From Pseudomonas fluorescens (GTDB taxonomy: Bacteria; Pseudomonadota; Gammaproteobacteria; Pseudomonadales; Pseudomonadaceae): 64,000 nucleotides of DNA. Location: positions 62,001 through 126,000 of the forward strand of contig NZ_CABVII010000008.1 in assembly GCF_902497995.1 (NCBI RefSeq), read 5' to 3'. Position 1 is the stretch's first letter. Each line of letters begins with the position of its first letter. The notes below the pieces were generated by a model. It was not told where the DNA came from and ran no database searches. It saw only the letters and a list, made by a program, of their open reading frames with translations. Of this stretch, positions 43,567-53,258 are shown piece after piece. The position numbers and the translations under genes were made by a program.

Positions 43567-44217
43567 ATGCCCGAAACCTCGACCGCCACCGCCGATATCC
43601 ACATGCTCGACAGCGGCTATTCCCGCGAAGCCCGCTCCTTGTTGTACCAGGCTTATCGGCACGAGCCGACCTTCGGTTATCTGTTCGAAGCCGAACGCCC
43701 CGGTTATGAACAACGGGTTCGCGCCACGGTGCGCGAACTGGTCAAACAACACTTTCTGCAGGACTTGCCGGCCATCGGCCTGCTGGTCAACGACCGGTTG
43801 ATCGGCATCGCCCTGATCGCGCCGCCGCAACGGCGCCTGGGCATCACCGAAAGCTGGGCCTGGCGCCTGCGCATGGTGCTCAGCACCGGCTTTCGCTGCA
43901 CCCGCCGTTACCTCGACTATCACGAAGCGGTGATGGCGTGCGTGCCGTCCGATTCGGTGCACCTGCTGCCGTTGCTGGGGATTCATCCGCAATTTCAGGG
44001 CAAGCACTTCGGCGAACAGCTGCTCCAAGCGGTGCATAACTGGTGCGCGGTGGATGAACACTCTCAGGGCGTCGTCCTCGATACCGGGAATCCTCGTTAT
44101 CTGGAGTTCTATAAGCGTCAGGGCTATGAGGAAATCGGCGAGGTGGCCGTAGGACCGATCCGCGAGCACGTGTTTTTCCACGCCAATCCCCAGGTGTTAC
44201 AAACAGCAACGGCATAA
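43567..44217 (+). CDS. GNAT-family N-acetyltransferase
   Basis: This 216-residue protein has the GNAT acetyl-CoA site LLPLLGIHPQFQGKHFGEQL (Q/RxxGxG/A-like) and the C-terminal GVVLDTGNPRYLEFYKRQGY. It acts in the cytosol on an unknown amine. It lies upstream of tamA on the same strand, 75 bp apart, in the order seen in other pseudomonads. Confidence 0.9.
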   Translation: MPETSTATADIHMLDSGYSREARSLLYQAYRHEPTFGYLFEAERPGYEQRVRATVRELVKQHFLQDLPAIGLLVNDRLIGIALIAPPQRRLGITESWAWRLRMVLSTGFRCTRRYLDYHEAVMACVPSDSVHLLPLLGIHPQFQGKHFGEQLLQAVHNWCAVDEHSQGVVLDTGNPRYLEFYKRQGYEEIGEVAVGPIREHVFFHANPQVLQTATA

Positions 44218-44292
44218 AACGGCATACAGATAGAACTTTCGGGCAAAGCGAGGCTCTATCACGCTCCCAAGCTCGTGATAGCATCCGCGCCT

Positions 44293-46020
44293 ATGAAGTT
44301 TCCAGGAAGATTTACCAGCGGCGTGCTGATGCTGATCACCAGCTACGCGGCGCTGGCGCAAAGTGAATTGGATGTGCGGATCAAACCGTCCAACGATGAA
44401 CTCAAAGCCAATATAGAGGGCTATATCGGCAGCCTCGGCGATCGCGACGAGGAAGCCTTGCTGCGCTTCAGTCGGGGCGCCGAGGAACAGGCGCGCAAGG
44501 CCGCCCAGGCCCTGGGTTATTACCAGCCGCAGATCGAAAGCGACGTGAAGGGCGGCAAGACGCCGCGCCTGGTGCTGAACATCGATCCCGGCGAGCCGGT
44601 GCATTTGCGCAACGTCACCGTGCGCGTCGAGGGTCCGGCCGCGTCCTTTAAATCCTTTCGTGTGCCCAAGAGCGCTGCGCTGAAAACCGGCGCGGTGCTT
44701 AACCACGGGCATTACGAAGACGCCAAGCGCCTGATCCAGAATCAGGCCTCGCGCTACGGTTTTTTCAGCGGACGCTTTACCAGCCAGAAACTGGCGGTAG
44801 ACCCGCGAGCCGGCGTCGCCGACATCGAGTTGATCTACAACAGTGGTCCACGCTACTCCCTGGGCAAAGTCAGTTTCGAAGGCGATACCCCCTTCGACGA
44901 AGACCTGCTGCAGCGCATGGTGCCGTTCAAGGCGGGCGCACCCTATGACTCCGAACTGATCGCCGAACTCAATCAGGCCCTGCAATCGAGCGGTTATTTC
45001 GAAGGCGTGCGGGTCGATGCGGCGCCCACCGCGTCCAAGGACAATGTGATCCCGGTGGACGTCAAACTCGACACCCGCAAGCCGCGGACCATGGGTCTCG
45101 GCCTGGGCTACTCCACCGACGTCGGCCCACGGGTCAAGGCCAACTGGACCCGACATTGGGTCAACCCCCAGGGGCACAGCTACGGCTGGGAAACCGAAGT
45201 CTCGGCCCCACGGCAAAACGTCGGGCTGTTCTACGACGTTCCGCTGGACCCGCCGCTGACCGACAAACTGCGCTTCGCCGGCGGCTATCAATATGAAGAA
45301 ATCGCCGATAAGGACAGCCTGAGCAAGCTGTTGACCCTCGGTCCCGAGTGGCACAGCAAGTTGCCCAGCGGCTGGCAACGGGTGGTGTCGCTCAAATGGC
45401 AACGGGAAGAATACCGACTCGGCGACGACTCGGGGCTCAGCACCTTGCTCATGCCCGGCGTCAGTTATTCCTATCTGAAAAGCGACAACCGCATCGACCC
45501 GCACAACGGCTATCGCCTGGCGTTCGAGACCAAAGTGGCCAAGGAAGGGCTGGGCTCGGATAACAACCTGCTGTACGGCACGGCGCTGGTGAAAGGCCTG
45601 ACCACCGTCTTCGACAAACACCGCTTACTCGGTCGGGTGCAGGTCGGCGGCAGCGCCACCAACGGCTATAAATCGGTGCCGCCGTCACTGCGCTTCTTCG
45701 CCGGTGGCGATCAGAGCGTGCGCGGTTACGATTATCAGAGCCTGTCCCCGGAAAACTCCAAAGGCGACCGCATCGGTGGTCGTTACATGGTGGCCGGCAG
45801 CGTCGAGTATCAGTACGCCGTCGCCGAAAAATGGCGGGTGGCGACCTTCGTCGACCAGGGCAACTCCTTCAATACACTGGAACTGCCGAACCTCAAGACC
45901 GGCGTCGGTATCGGCGTGCGCTGGGTGTCGCCGGTGGGGCCGATCCGCCTCGACCTGGCTCACGCGATGAACGACGACGGCGGCATTCGACTGCACTTTT
46001 CCATGGGGCCCGAGCTGTGA
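44293..46020 (+). CDS. tamA: TamA: outer-membrane translocation and assembly module (Omp85 family)
   Basis: The 575-residue protein has a signal peptide (VLMLITSYAALAQ), about three POTRA domains and a C-terminal Omp85 barrel carrying the loop motif GGDQSVRGYDYQSLSP. It works with TamB in outer-membrane assembly and lipid or protein transport between membranes. The ATG at 44293 gives the signal peptide directly. It overlaps tamB by 4 bp (GTGA). Confidence 0.93.
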   Translation: MKFPGRFTSGVLMLITSYAALAQSELDVRIKPSNDELKANIEGYIGSLGDRDEEALLRFSRGAEEQARKAAQALGYYQPQIESDVKGGKTPRLVLNIDPGEPVHLRNVTVRVEGPAASFKSFRVPKSAALKTGAVLNHGHYEDAKRLIQNQASRYGFFSGRFTSQKLAVDPRAGVADIELIYNSGPRYSLGKVSFEGDTPFDEDLLQRMVPFKAGAPYDSELIAELNQALQSSGYFEGVRVDAAPTASKDNVIPVDVKLDTRKPRTMGLGLGYSTDVGPRVKANWTRHWVNPQGHSYGWETEVSAPRQNVGLFYDVPLDPPLTDKLRFAGGYQYEEIADKDSLSKLLTLGPEWHSKLPSGWQRVVSLKWQREEYRLGDDSGLSTLLMPGVSYSYLKSDNRIDPHNGYRLAFETKVAKEGLGSDNNLLYGTALVKGLTTVFDKHRLLGRVQVGGSATNGYKSVPPSLRFFAGGDQSVRGYDYQSLSPENSKGDRIGGRYMVAGSVEYQYAVAEKWRVATFVDQGNSFNTLELPNLKTGVGIGVRWVSPVGPIRLDLAHAMNDDGGIRLHFSMGPEL

Positions 46021-49000
46021 AGCGTGGTTTGAAAGTAACATTGCTGGCGATTCTGGCGCTGCTGATGCTGGTCGTCCTGACGCTGGTCGCGGTGTTGGGC
46101 ACGGCGACGGGCAGTCGCTGGGCACTCGGGTTTGTGCCAGGTCTGACCGTGGAGAATTTTCAGGGGCGACTGGGCGGGCAATGGAGCGCCGACCATCTGT
46201 TGTGGCAGCAGGACGGCAGCCGGGTTGAGCTGAGCCAGGCGATTTTCGCCTGGTCGCCGTGGTGCCTGGCGCGCATGACCCTGTGCATCGAGCAATTGCA
46301 GGCCGACCAGGTCAGCCTGCAATTCCCCCTGGGCGAGGAAGAGGAGAGCAGCGGCCCCATCACGCTCCCGGACCTGACATTGCCTCTGGCGATCGAGTTG
46401 GGCGATGTCCGGGTCGCCAGTCTGCTGTTCAATGGCAGCGAAGCGCTCAAGGGCCTGCAACTGGCGGCGCACTGGACCGAAAAAGGTTTGCAGATCGATT
46501 CCGTGCAACTGCAACGGGATGAACTGAGCCTGAATCTTTCCGGCCTGCTGCAACCCACCGGTAACTGGCCGCTCAAGGCCGAAGGCAAACTGACCCTGCC
46601 GTCGCCGGGCGCCGAGCCTTGGGCGCTGGCGCTGAAGGTCGACGGCGACCTGCTGAAAACCCTGAACCTGAAAGCCGACAGCAGCGGCTACCTGAACGGA
46701 CAACTGACGGGAGAATTGCAACCCCTGGTGGAAAACCTGCCGGCCAAGGTGCGCATCACCGCCGACGGCTTCAAGGCCAGCGCCGACCTGCCGGACACCC
46801 TGCAACTCAATCAGCTGGAGCTCACCGGCGACGGCGACCTGAAACAGGGTTACCAGCTGCTCGGCAAGGCCACGCTGCCCGCCGAGCAAGGCCCGGTCGC
46901 TTTGTCGCTGCAAGGCAAGGTCGACGCCAATGGCGCGCAGATCGCCGGCCTGGACCTGACGGCCAACGACAAGCAGAGCCTCAAGCTCAGCGGGCAATTG
47001 GACTGGAGCAAAGGCCTGAACGCTGATGCGAAAATCGATTGGCTGGATTTCCCCTGGCACCGCCTCTATCCGCTGATCGATGAACCGCAAGTGGCGTTGC
47101 GCAGCTTCAACGGTGAAGTCTCCTACACCGACGGTAAATACCTCGGCAACTTCAAGGCGGCGCTGGATGGCCCGGCCGGAGCGTTCAGCCTGAACAGCCC
47201 ATTCGCTGGCGACCTGACGAAAATCTACCTGCAACAAATCCAGCTCGAAGCGGGGCAGGGCAAGGCCCAGGGCCACCTGAACCTGCAATTCGCCGATGGC
47301 ATTGCCTGGGATACCGCGCTGGACCTGTCGGCGATCAATCCGGCGTACTGGGTCGCGGAATTGCCGGGCACCCTGGCCGGGCCGTTACGCAGCAAAGGCG
47401 AGCTGAAGAACGAAAAACTCAGCCTGAATGCAGACCTGGATTTGAAGGGCAAGCTGCGCGGTCAACCGGCAGTGATCCAGGCCAAGGCCGATGGCGGCGG
47501 CGAGCAATGGAACCTCAGTGCGCTGCAGATTCGCCTGGGCGACAACAGCATCAACGGCAAGGGCAGCCTGCAACAGAAGCTCGCCGGCCAGATCGACATC
47601 AAGCTGCCGCGCCTGGCGCAGCTCTGGCCGCAATTGCGCGGTCAGCTCAACGGCCGGGTCGATGTCGCCGGCACGCTCAAGGCACCGCAAGGCAAACTCG
47701 GGCTGCAAGGTACGCAGCTGGCGTTCGAAGACAATCGCCTGCAAAGCCTGAACCTGGACGCGACGCTCGACAGCGCGCAACGGGCGAAAATCGATCTCAG
47801 GGGCAGCGGCATCCAGGCCGGCGACACCTCGCTGGGCACGCTGACCGCCAGTGGCCAGGGCGATATCAGGAAGCAGAAGCTGAACCTCGACCTGCAAGGG
47901 CCGAAGCTGAAACTGGCGCTGGGACTGGACGGTACGCTGGACCAGGGCAGCTGGCGCGGACGTCTGGCCAGTGGCGATATCCAGGCCGGTGGCCAGGATT
48001 GGAAGCTGCAAGGCCCGGCGAAGCTCGAACGGCTGGCCGACGGCAAGATCAACTTCGGCGCCCACTGCTGGATGTCCGGCCCCGCCAGCCTGTGCGGTGA
48101 AGACCAGCGCCTGATGCCGGAGCCGAAGTTGCGTTATCACCTCAAGCAATTCCCGATCGACAGCCTGGCGCAGTGGTTGCCGAAGGATTTTGCCTGGAAG
48201 GGCCGGCTCAACGCTGACCTGCAACTGGACATGCCCGCCAGCGGCCCGAACGGTCAGATCAGCATCGATGCCAGCGGCGGCACCCTGCGCGTGCGCGAGA
48301 AAGAGCAGTGGCTGGACTTCCCGTATCAGACCCTGAAACTCTCCAGCAAACTCACGCCGAAGCGCATCGACACCGACTTCAACTTCGTTGGCGGCAAGCT
48401 CGGCGAATTGATGGTACAGGCACAGATCAATCCGTTGCCCAAGGACAAGCCGCTGACCGGCTCTTTCCGTTTGAATGGACTGGACCTGTCCGTGGCGCGG
48501 CCATTTGTGCCCATGGTCGAGAAAATGACCGGGCGCTTGAATGGCAGCGGCACGATTTCCGGTGCATTGCTGGCGCCTCAAGTCAACGGCAGTCTGCTGC
48601 TCAGCGACGGCGAGATTTCCGGGCCTGAACTGCCGATGGACCTTGAAGCCTTGCAGGTACGGGCGCTGATTGCCGGCAACAGCGTGCAATTGGATGGCAG
48701 CTGGAAAAGCGGCAAGGCCGGGCAGGGCAGCTTGAATGGCGACATCGCCTGGGGCCAGGCGCTGGTGGTGGATCTGGTGCTCAAGGGCTCGCAGTTGCCG
48801 GTGACCGTCGAGCCATATGCCAAGCTGGAAATGGCGCCGGACCTGAAGATCTCGGTCAAGGACGACAAACTGTCGGTTGCCGGCAAAGTGCGGGTGCCCA
48901 AGGGTGAAATCATCGTGCGCGAGTTGCCGCCGTCGACGGTCAAGGTTTCCGATGACACGGTGATCATCGGCCAGCAGACCGAAGAGGGCAAACCGCCGAT

Positions 49001-49691
49001 GGCCATGGCGATGGACATCGATGTGGTGGTGGGCGAAGACAAACTCAGCTTTGCCGGGTTTGGCCTGACCGCCAATCTGCAAGGGCATGTGCACATCGGC
49101 GACAACATGGACACCCGCGGCGAGCTCTGGCTCAACGACGGGCGTTACCGTGCCTACGGCCAGCGGTTGACGGTGCGCCGGGCACGCTTGCTGTTTGCCG
49201 GTCCTATCGATCAGCCCTACCTCGACATCGAAGCCATTCGCCAGACCAATGAAATCATCGCGGGTATTCGTCTCAGTGGCAGCGCCGAGCAACCGACCAC
49301 GCAAATCTTCTCCGAGCCGGCCATGAGCCAGGAGCAGGCCTTGTCCTATCTGGTGCTGGGCCGTCCGATCAGTACCACGGGTGAAGACAACAACATGCTC
49401 GCCCAGGCCGCCCTTGGGTTGGGCTTGATGGGCAGTTCCGGTGTGACCGGCGGGTTGGCGAAGAACCTGGGCATCCAGGACTTCCAGCTCGATACCGAGG
49501 GTAGCGGCAACGAAACCAGCGTGGTGGCCAGCGGCAATATCTCGGAAAAACTCAGCCTGCGTTACGGGGTTGGCGTGTTTGAGCCCGCCAACACCATCGC
49601 CTTGCGTTACAAGCTGAGCAAGAAGGTTTACCTCGAAGCCGCGGGTGGCGTGGCCAGTTCGCTGGACATTTTCTACAAGCGGGATTTCTAA
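46017..49691 (+). CDS. tamB: TamB: inner-membrane-anchored translocation and assembly protein
   Basis: The protein has about 1,224 residues from the GTG at 46017. It has one N-terminal transmembrane anchor (LLAILALLMLVVLTLVAVLG) and a very long beta-taco domain that bridges the periplasm. The C-terminal DUF490 domain carries SYLVLGRPISTTGEDNNMLA and ends in SSLDIFYKRDF. The length matches TamB. It is translationally coupled to tamA. A longer in-frame reading from 45831 lies inside tamA and is not plausible. Confidence 0.93.
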   Translation: MKRGLKVTLLAILALLMLVVLTLVAVLGTATGSRWALGFVPGLTVENFQGRLGGQWSADHLLWQQDGSRVELSQAIFAWSPWCLARMTLCIEQLQADQVSLQFPLGEEEESSGPITLPDLTLPLAIELGDVRVASLLFNGSEALKGLQLAAHWTEKGLQIDSVQLQRDELSLNLSGLLQPTGNWPLKAEGKLTLPSPGAEPWALALKVDGDLLKTLNLKADSSGYLNGQLTGELQPLVENLPAKVRITADGFKASADLPDTLQLNQLELTGDGDLKQGYQLLGKATLPAEQGPVALSLQGKVDANGAQIAGLDLTANDKQSLKLSGQLDWSKGLNADAKIDWLDFPWHRLYPLIDEPQVALRSFNGEVSYTDGKYLGNFKAALDGPAGAFSLNSPFAGDLTKIYLQQIQLEAGQGKAQGHLNLQFADGIAWDTALDLSAINPAYWVAELPGTLAGPLRSKGELKNEKLSLNADLDLKGKLRGQPAVIQAKADGGGEQWNLSALQIRLGDNSINGKGSLQQKLAGQIDIKLPRLAQLWPQLRGQLNGRVDVAGTLKAPQGKLGLQGTQLAFEDNRLQSLNLDATLDSAQRAKIDLRGSGIQAGDTSLGTLTASGQGDIRKQKLNLDLQGPKLKLALGLDGTLDQGSWRGRLASGDIQAGGQDWKLQGPAKLERLADGKINFGAHCWMSGPASLCGEDQRLMPEPKLRYHLKQFPIDSLAQWLPKDFAWKGRLNADLQLDMPASGPNGQISIDASGGTLRVREKEQWLDFPYQTLKLSSKLTPKRIDTDFNFVGGKLGELMVQAQINPLPKDKPLTGSFRLNGLDLSVARPFVPMVEKMTGRLNGSGTISGALLAPQVNGSLLLSDGEISGPELPMDLEALQVRALIAGNSVQLDGSWKSGKAGQGSLNGDIAWGQALVVDLVLKGSQLPVTVEPYAKLEMAPDLKISVKDDKLSVAGKVRVPKGEIIVRELPPSTVKVSDDTVIIGQQTEEGKPPMAMAMDIDVVVGEDKLSFAGFGLTANLQGHVHIGDNMDTRGELWLNDGRYRAYGQRLTVRRARLLFAGPIDQPYLDIEAIRQTNEIIAGIRLSGSAEQPTTQIFSEPAMSQEQALSYLVLGRPISTTGEDNNMLAQAALGLGLMGSSGVTGGLAKNLGIQDFQLDTEGSGNETSVVASGNISEKLSLRYGVGVFEPANTIALRYKLSKKVYLEAAGGVASSLDIFYKRDF

Positions 49692-49723
49692 GCCCCGAGT
49701 CTCCTCCGGAACCGAGTCGCTCC

Positions 49724-49806
49724 CTTCGCGAGCAAGCCCGCTCCCACATTGATCGCATGCATATGCAGCGACTCGGTCGAATGTGGGAGCGGGCTTGCTC
49801 GCGAAG
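49724..49806. repeat. REPIN between tamB and marR
   Basis: CTTCGCGAGCAAGCCCGCTC at the left and its complement at the right form an inverted REP pair; the middle has CGACTCGG/CCGAGTCG arms. Confidence 0.88.
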
Positions 49807-49875
49807 GCGTCGGCGTGGACGCCACATAATCCGGCGCCATTTATCAACAAAATAGCAAGCAACCTAACTATTACG

Positions 49876-49930
49876 TTGACATTCGCTGCCTAAGCAGTAA
49901 CATCTCGACATACATTCTCTGCCTAGGCAG
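49876..49930 (+). promoter_or_regulatory. Promoter of the marR-efflux operon with two MarR-type palindromes
   Basis: TTGACA (49876-49881) and TAACAT (49898-49903) are spaced by 16 bp. The palindrome CTGCCTAAGCAG (49886-49897) fills the end of that spacer. The perfect palindrome CTGCCTAGGCAG (49919-49930) lies 33 bp further down, 15 bp before the marR ATG. Both sites share the wider frame ATT-N2-CTGCCTA-x-GCAG-(N)TAA. A regulator bound here would block RNA polymerase, which fits autorepression by MarR. Confidence 0.75.
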
Positions 49931-49945
49931 CTAATTGGTGGTCAG

Positions 49946-50419
49946 ATGAAACATTTCACCCCGGACGAATTCCAGCATTGCCATCTCGGCCTCCTGCTCG
50001 GGCGCGCGGCGCTGCTCAAGGACCGGATCATCGACACCCACATGGAACCCCACGGCATCACTTCGGCGCAGTTCAAGGTGTTGATCATCATGGCCCAGTT
50101 CGGCGTCGATACCCCGGCCGAGCTCTGTCGTCACCTGTCCCTGGACAGCGGTTCGATGACGCGCATGCTCGACCGTCTGCAACAGAAAGGTTTCCTCGCC
50201 CGCCAGCGTTCCGAGGCGGACCGCCGCCAGGTGCAGTTGGTGCTGACTGAAGAGGGGCAGAAGCTCGCCGACCGCCTGCCACACATCGGCGCCGACGCCA
50301 TGAATGAGCTGGCCGGCGCCATCACCCCGGAAGAACTGAACACCCTGGAACAGATCCTGAAGAAAATCCTGGTGGCAGCCGGCGACTCGATCACCCTGCT
50401 GCGGGTAGGTGACAAATGA
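49946..50419 (+). CDS. MarR-family transcriptional regulator
   Basis: The 157-residue winged-helix protein has the MarR DNA-binding core SAQFKVLIIMAQFGVDTPAE, CRHLSLDSGSMTRMLDRLQQ and the wing DRRQVQLVLTEEG. Flanking helices serve dimerisation. It resembles EmrR/MprA-type repressors that are released by drugs or phenolic compounds. The start overlaps no other gene; two palindromes and a promoter lie just upstream. Its stop overlaps the OMF gene by 4 bp, so it is the first gene of the efflux operon. Confidence 0.93.
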   Translation: MKHFTPDEFQHCHLGLLLGRAALLKDRIIDTHMEPHGITSAQFKVLIIMAQFGVDTPAELCRHLSLDSGSMTRMLDRLQQKGFLARQRSEADRRQVQLVLTEEGQKLADRLPHIGADAMNELAGAITPEELNTLEQILKKILVAAGDSITLLRVGDK

Positions 50420-51885
50420 ACAGTAAAACCTTGCGCACCGGCCTCAGCCTGGTGCTGCTGGCCATGACCCTGGCCGGTTGCGCCAGCTACAGCGGCCTGA
50501 ACACCGAAGGCGTCAGCCTCGAGGCGAAAAACCTCAAGGCCGGACAATCCCTCAGCGGCGTGACCCTGTCGCCGGCAGCCTGGCCGAAAAGCGACTGGTG
50601 GAAAAGCCTCGGCGACCCGCAGCTCGACGGGCTGATCCGCGAAGCCCTGCACGATAGCCCGGACATGCAAATCGCCGACGCCCGCGCCCATCAGGCCAGC
50701 GCCGCCGCTTACGCCGCCGACGCCGAGCGCATGCCCACCCTCGATGCCGGCGCCGGCGTCAGCCGCTCCCGCCTGGCGCGGGATCAGGATCCGAACGGTC
50801 AGGGTGATGCCTACTCCACCGTGCGCAACATCGGCGCCAGTTTCAATTACAACTTCGACCTCTGGGGCGGCCAGCGCGACGCCTGGGAAGCCGCACTGGG
50901 CCAGGCCCGTGCCGCCGAAGTGGACCGGCAGGCGGCGCAGTTGACGCTGGCGGCCGACGTCGCCCGCGCCTACAGCGATCTGGGGCAGGCGCACATCGTC
51001 CATGACCTGGCCAGCGAAGACCTCAAGCGCACCCGACAAATGCTCGACCTGAGCCAGCGGCGCTTGAGTTCGGGGATCGACAGTCAGTACCAGTTCCAGC
51101 AGACCGAAAGCCTGCAAGCTTCGTCGGAAGCCAGCCTGATCGACGCCGAAAAACGCCTGCAAAGCGCGAAAATCGCCTTGGCCGTGTTGCTCGGCAAAGG
51201 GCCTGATCGCGGGAATGACATCGCCCGGCCGAACATCCTCCAGGCCAGCGCCGTGGCACTGCCATCGGTGTTGCCGGCCGAGCTGCTCGGCCGGCGTCCG
51301 GACCTGGTGGCGGCGCGCTGGCGGGTCGAGGCGGCGAGCAAGAACATCGACGCCGGCAAAACCCGCTTCTACCCCAACCTCAACCTGAGCGCCGCAGCCG
51401 GTGCCGAGTCGTTGCTGGGCGATGCGATGTTCGGCTCCGCCAGTCGTTTCTTCAACATTGCGCCGACGATCTCCGTGCCGATTTTCGACGGCGGTCGCCT
51501 GCGTGCCGACCTCGATGCCCGCGACGCCGATTACGACCTTGCGGTCGCGCAGTACAACAAAAGCCTGGTCAAAGCCCTGGGCGATGTCAGCGACACCATC
51601 AACCAGTTGCGCGATATCGGCCGGCAGATCGGCGCCCAGCAACACGCCACCGACATTGCCCAGCAGTCATACGACACCGTGGTCCAGCGCTACGGTTCCG
51701 GCATCGGCAACTATCTGGACGTGCTCAGCATCGAGCAGCAATTGCTCCAGGCCCAGCGTCAGCTGGCCAGCCTGAATGCCGAGCAGATCGACCTGTCGAT
51801 CCAACTGATGCAGGCCCTGGGGGGCGGTTTTCAGGGCGAGACCCTGACCGCAGCCAACCCGACCCCAGCCACGCAGCATAACTAA
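50416..51885 (+). CDS. NodT-family outer-membrane efflux lipoprotein
   Basis: The 489-residue protein has a lipoprotein signal with lipobox LAGC (Cys at residue 22). Two OEP domains form the TolC/OprM-type barrel and coiled-coil tunnel, including ARAYSDLGQAHIVHDLASED and RRPDLVAARWRVEAASKNID. It should provide the outer-membrane exit of the tripartite pump with EmrA- and EmrB-like partners encoded directly downstream. It corresponds to PA5158-type proteins. Confidence 0.9.
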   Translation: MNSKTLRTGLSLVLLAMTLAGCASYSGLNTEGVSLEAKNLKAGQSLSGVTLSPAAWPKSDWWKSLGDPQLDGLIREALHDSPDMQIADARAHQASAAAYAADAERMPTLDAGAGVSRSRLARDQDPNGQGDAYSTVRNIGASFNYNFDLWGGQRDAWEAALGQARAAEVDRQAAQLTLAADVARAYSDLGQAHIVHDLASEDLKRTRQMLDLSQRRLSSGIDSQYQFQQTESLQASSEASLIDAEKRLQSAKIALAVLLGKGPDRGNDIARPNILQASAVALPSVLPAELLGRRPDLVAARWRVEAASKNIDAGKTRFYPNLNLSAAAGAESLLGDAMFGSASRFFNIAPTISVPIFDGGRLRADLDARDADYDLAVAQYNKSLVKALGDVSDTINQLRDIGRQIGAQQHATDIAQQSYDTVVQRYGSGIGNYLDVLSIEQQLLQAQRQLASLNAEQIDLSIQLMQALGGGFQGETLTAANPTPATQHN

Positions 51886-51900
51886 TTCAAGGTACTCGTC

Positions 51901-53103
51901 ATGGCTACTGCCGATACAACTCAAGCCCCTGACACCCCGCAAGACACGAACAATCAACGCAAGCGCAAAGTCATGCTGGTGGTACTGGCGCTGGTGGTGA
52001 TACTCAGCGGCCTCGGCGCCTGGGGTTATCACCAGTTTTACGGGCGCTGGAACGAAAGCACCGACGACGCCTATGTGAACGGCAACGTGGTGGAAATCAC
52101 CCCGCTGGTCACCGGCACCGTGGTCAGCATCGGCGCCGACGATGGCGACCTGGTACATGAAGGCCAGGTGCTGATCAACTTCGACCCGAACGATGCCGAA
52201 GTCGGCCTGCAAAGTGCCCAAGCCAACCTGGCCCGCACCGTGCGCCAGGTGCGCGGCTTGTACAGCAACGTCGACGGCATGAAAGCCCAGGTCAATGCGC
52301 AGCAGGCCGAAGTGCAAAAGGCCCAGGACAACTTCAACCGCCGCAAGAATCTGGCGGCCGGCGGGGCGATTTCCCAGGAAGAGCTGTCCCACGCTCGTGA
52401 CGACCTGAGCTCGGCGCAAAACGCCCTGGCCAACGCCAGGCAGCAGCTGAAAACCACCAGCGCCTTGGTGGATGACACCGTGGTGTCGTCGCATCCGGAT
52501 GTGATGTCTGCTGCCGCGCAATTGCGTCAGGCCTATCTGAACAATGCACGCAGCACCTTGATCGCACCGGTCACCGGCTACGTCGCCAAGCGCACCGTGC
52601 AGCTCGGTCAGCGGGTGCAGCCGGGGACGGCGCTGATGGCGGTGATCCCGCTGGACCAGCTGTGGATCGACGCCAACTTCAAGGAAACCCAGCTGCGTGA
52701 CATGCGCATCGGCCAGCCGGTGGACATCGAGGCCGACCTGTACGGCAGCGACGTGAAATACAGCGGCACCATCGACAGCCTCGGCGCCGGCACCGGCAGT
52801 GCCTTTGCCCTGTTGCCGGCGCAGAACGCCACCGGTAACTGGATCAAGATCGTCCAGCGGGTGCCGGTGCGGATCCACATCAACGCGCAAGAGTTGGCCA
52901 GGCACCCGTTGCGTGTTGGCCTCTCGACCCGCGTCGATGTGAACCTGCATGACCAGAGTGGCCCGGTGCTGGCGCAACAGCCGCCGCAGAAGGCTTCGTT
53001 CAGCACCAGCGTCTACGACCGTCAATTGGTCGAGGCCGACGCGATGATCGCCCGGTTGATTCACGACAACAGCGCTGCGGTCAGCAAGACCGCGCAACGC
53101 TGA
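51901..53103 (+). CDS. emrA: EmrA-like HlyD-family adaptor
   Basis: The 400-residue periplasmic adaptor has one N-terminal membrane helix (VMLVVLALVVILSGLGAWGY). A lipoyl-type motif TDDAYVNGNVVEITPLVTG, a long coiled-coil hairpin (about residues 100-210) and the beta-barrel motif LWIDANFKETQL follow. It joins the EmrB-like pump to the NodT-type channel. It lies 15 bp after the OMF gene and 155 bp before emrB, with a REPIN in that gap. Confidence 0.92.
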   Translation: MATADTTQAPDTPQDTNNQRKRKVMLVVLALVVILSGLGAWGYHQFYGRWNESTDDAYVNGNVVEITPLVTGTVVSIGADDGDLVHEGQVLINFDPNDAEVGLQSAQANLARTVRQVRGLYSNVDGMKAQVNAQQAEVQKAQDNFNRRKNLAAGGAISQEELSHARDDLSSAQNALANARQQLKTTSALVDDTVVSSHPDVMSAAAQLRQAYLNNARSTLIAPVTGYVAKRTVQLGQRVQPGTALMAVIPLDQLWIDANFKETQLRDMRIGQPVDIEADLYGSDVKYSGTIDSLGAGTGSAFALLPAQNATGNWIKIVQRVPVRIHINAQELARHPLRVGLSTRVDVNLHDQSGPVLAQQPPQKASFSTSVYDRQLVEADAMIARLIHDNSAAVSKTAQR

Positions 53104-53113
53104 CACCCCACCC

Positions 53114-53204
53114 TGTGGGAGCGGGCTTGCTCGCGAAGGCGGTGGTTCAGTCAACAGAGATGCTGAATAGAGAACCGCCTTCGCGAGCAAGCCCGCTCCC
53201 ACAA
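53114..53204. repeat. REPIN inside the efflux operon
   Basis: An inverted GGGAGCGGGCTTGCTCGCG pair between emrA and emrB of one operon. It could form a hairpin in the mRNA that affects processing or stability. Confidence 0.9.
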
Positions 53205-53258
53205 GGTCAGCGGCGTCTTTAACAGGCGCAGCGCCCATCAGGTTTCAAAGGATTCGCG

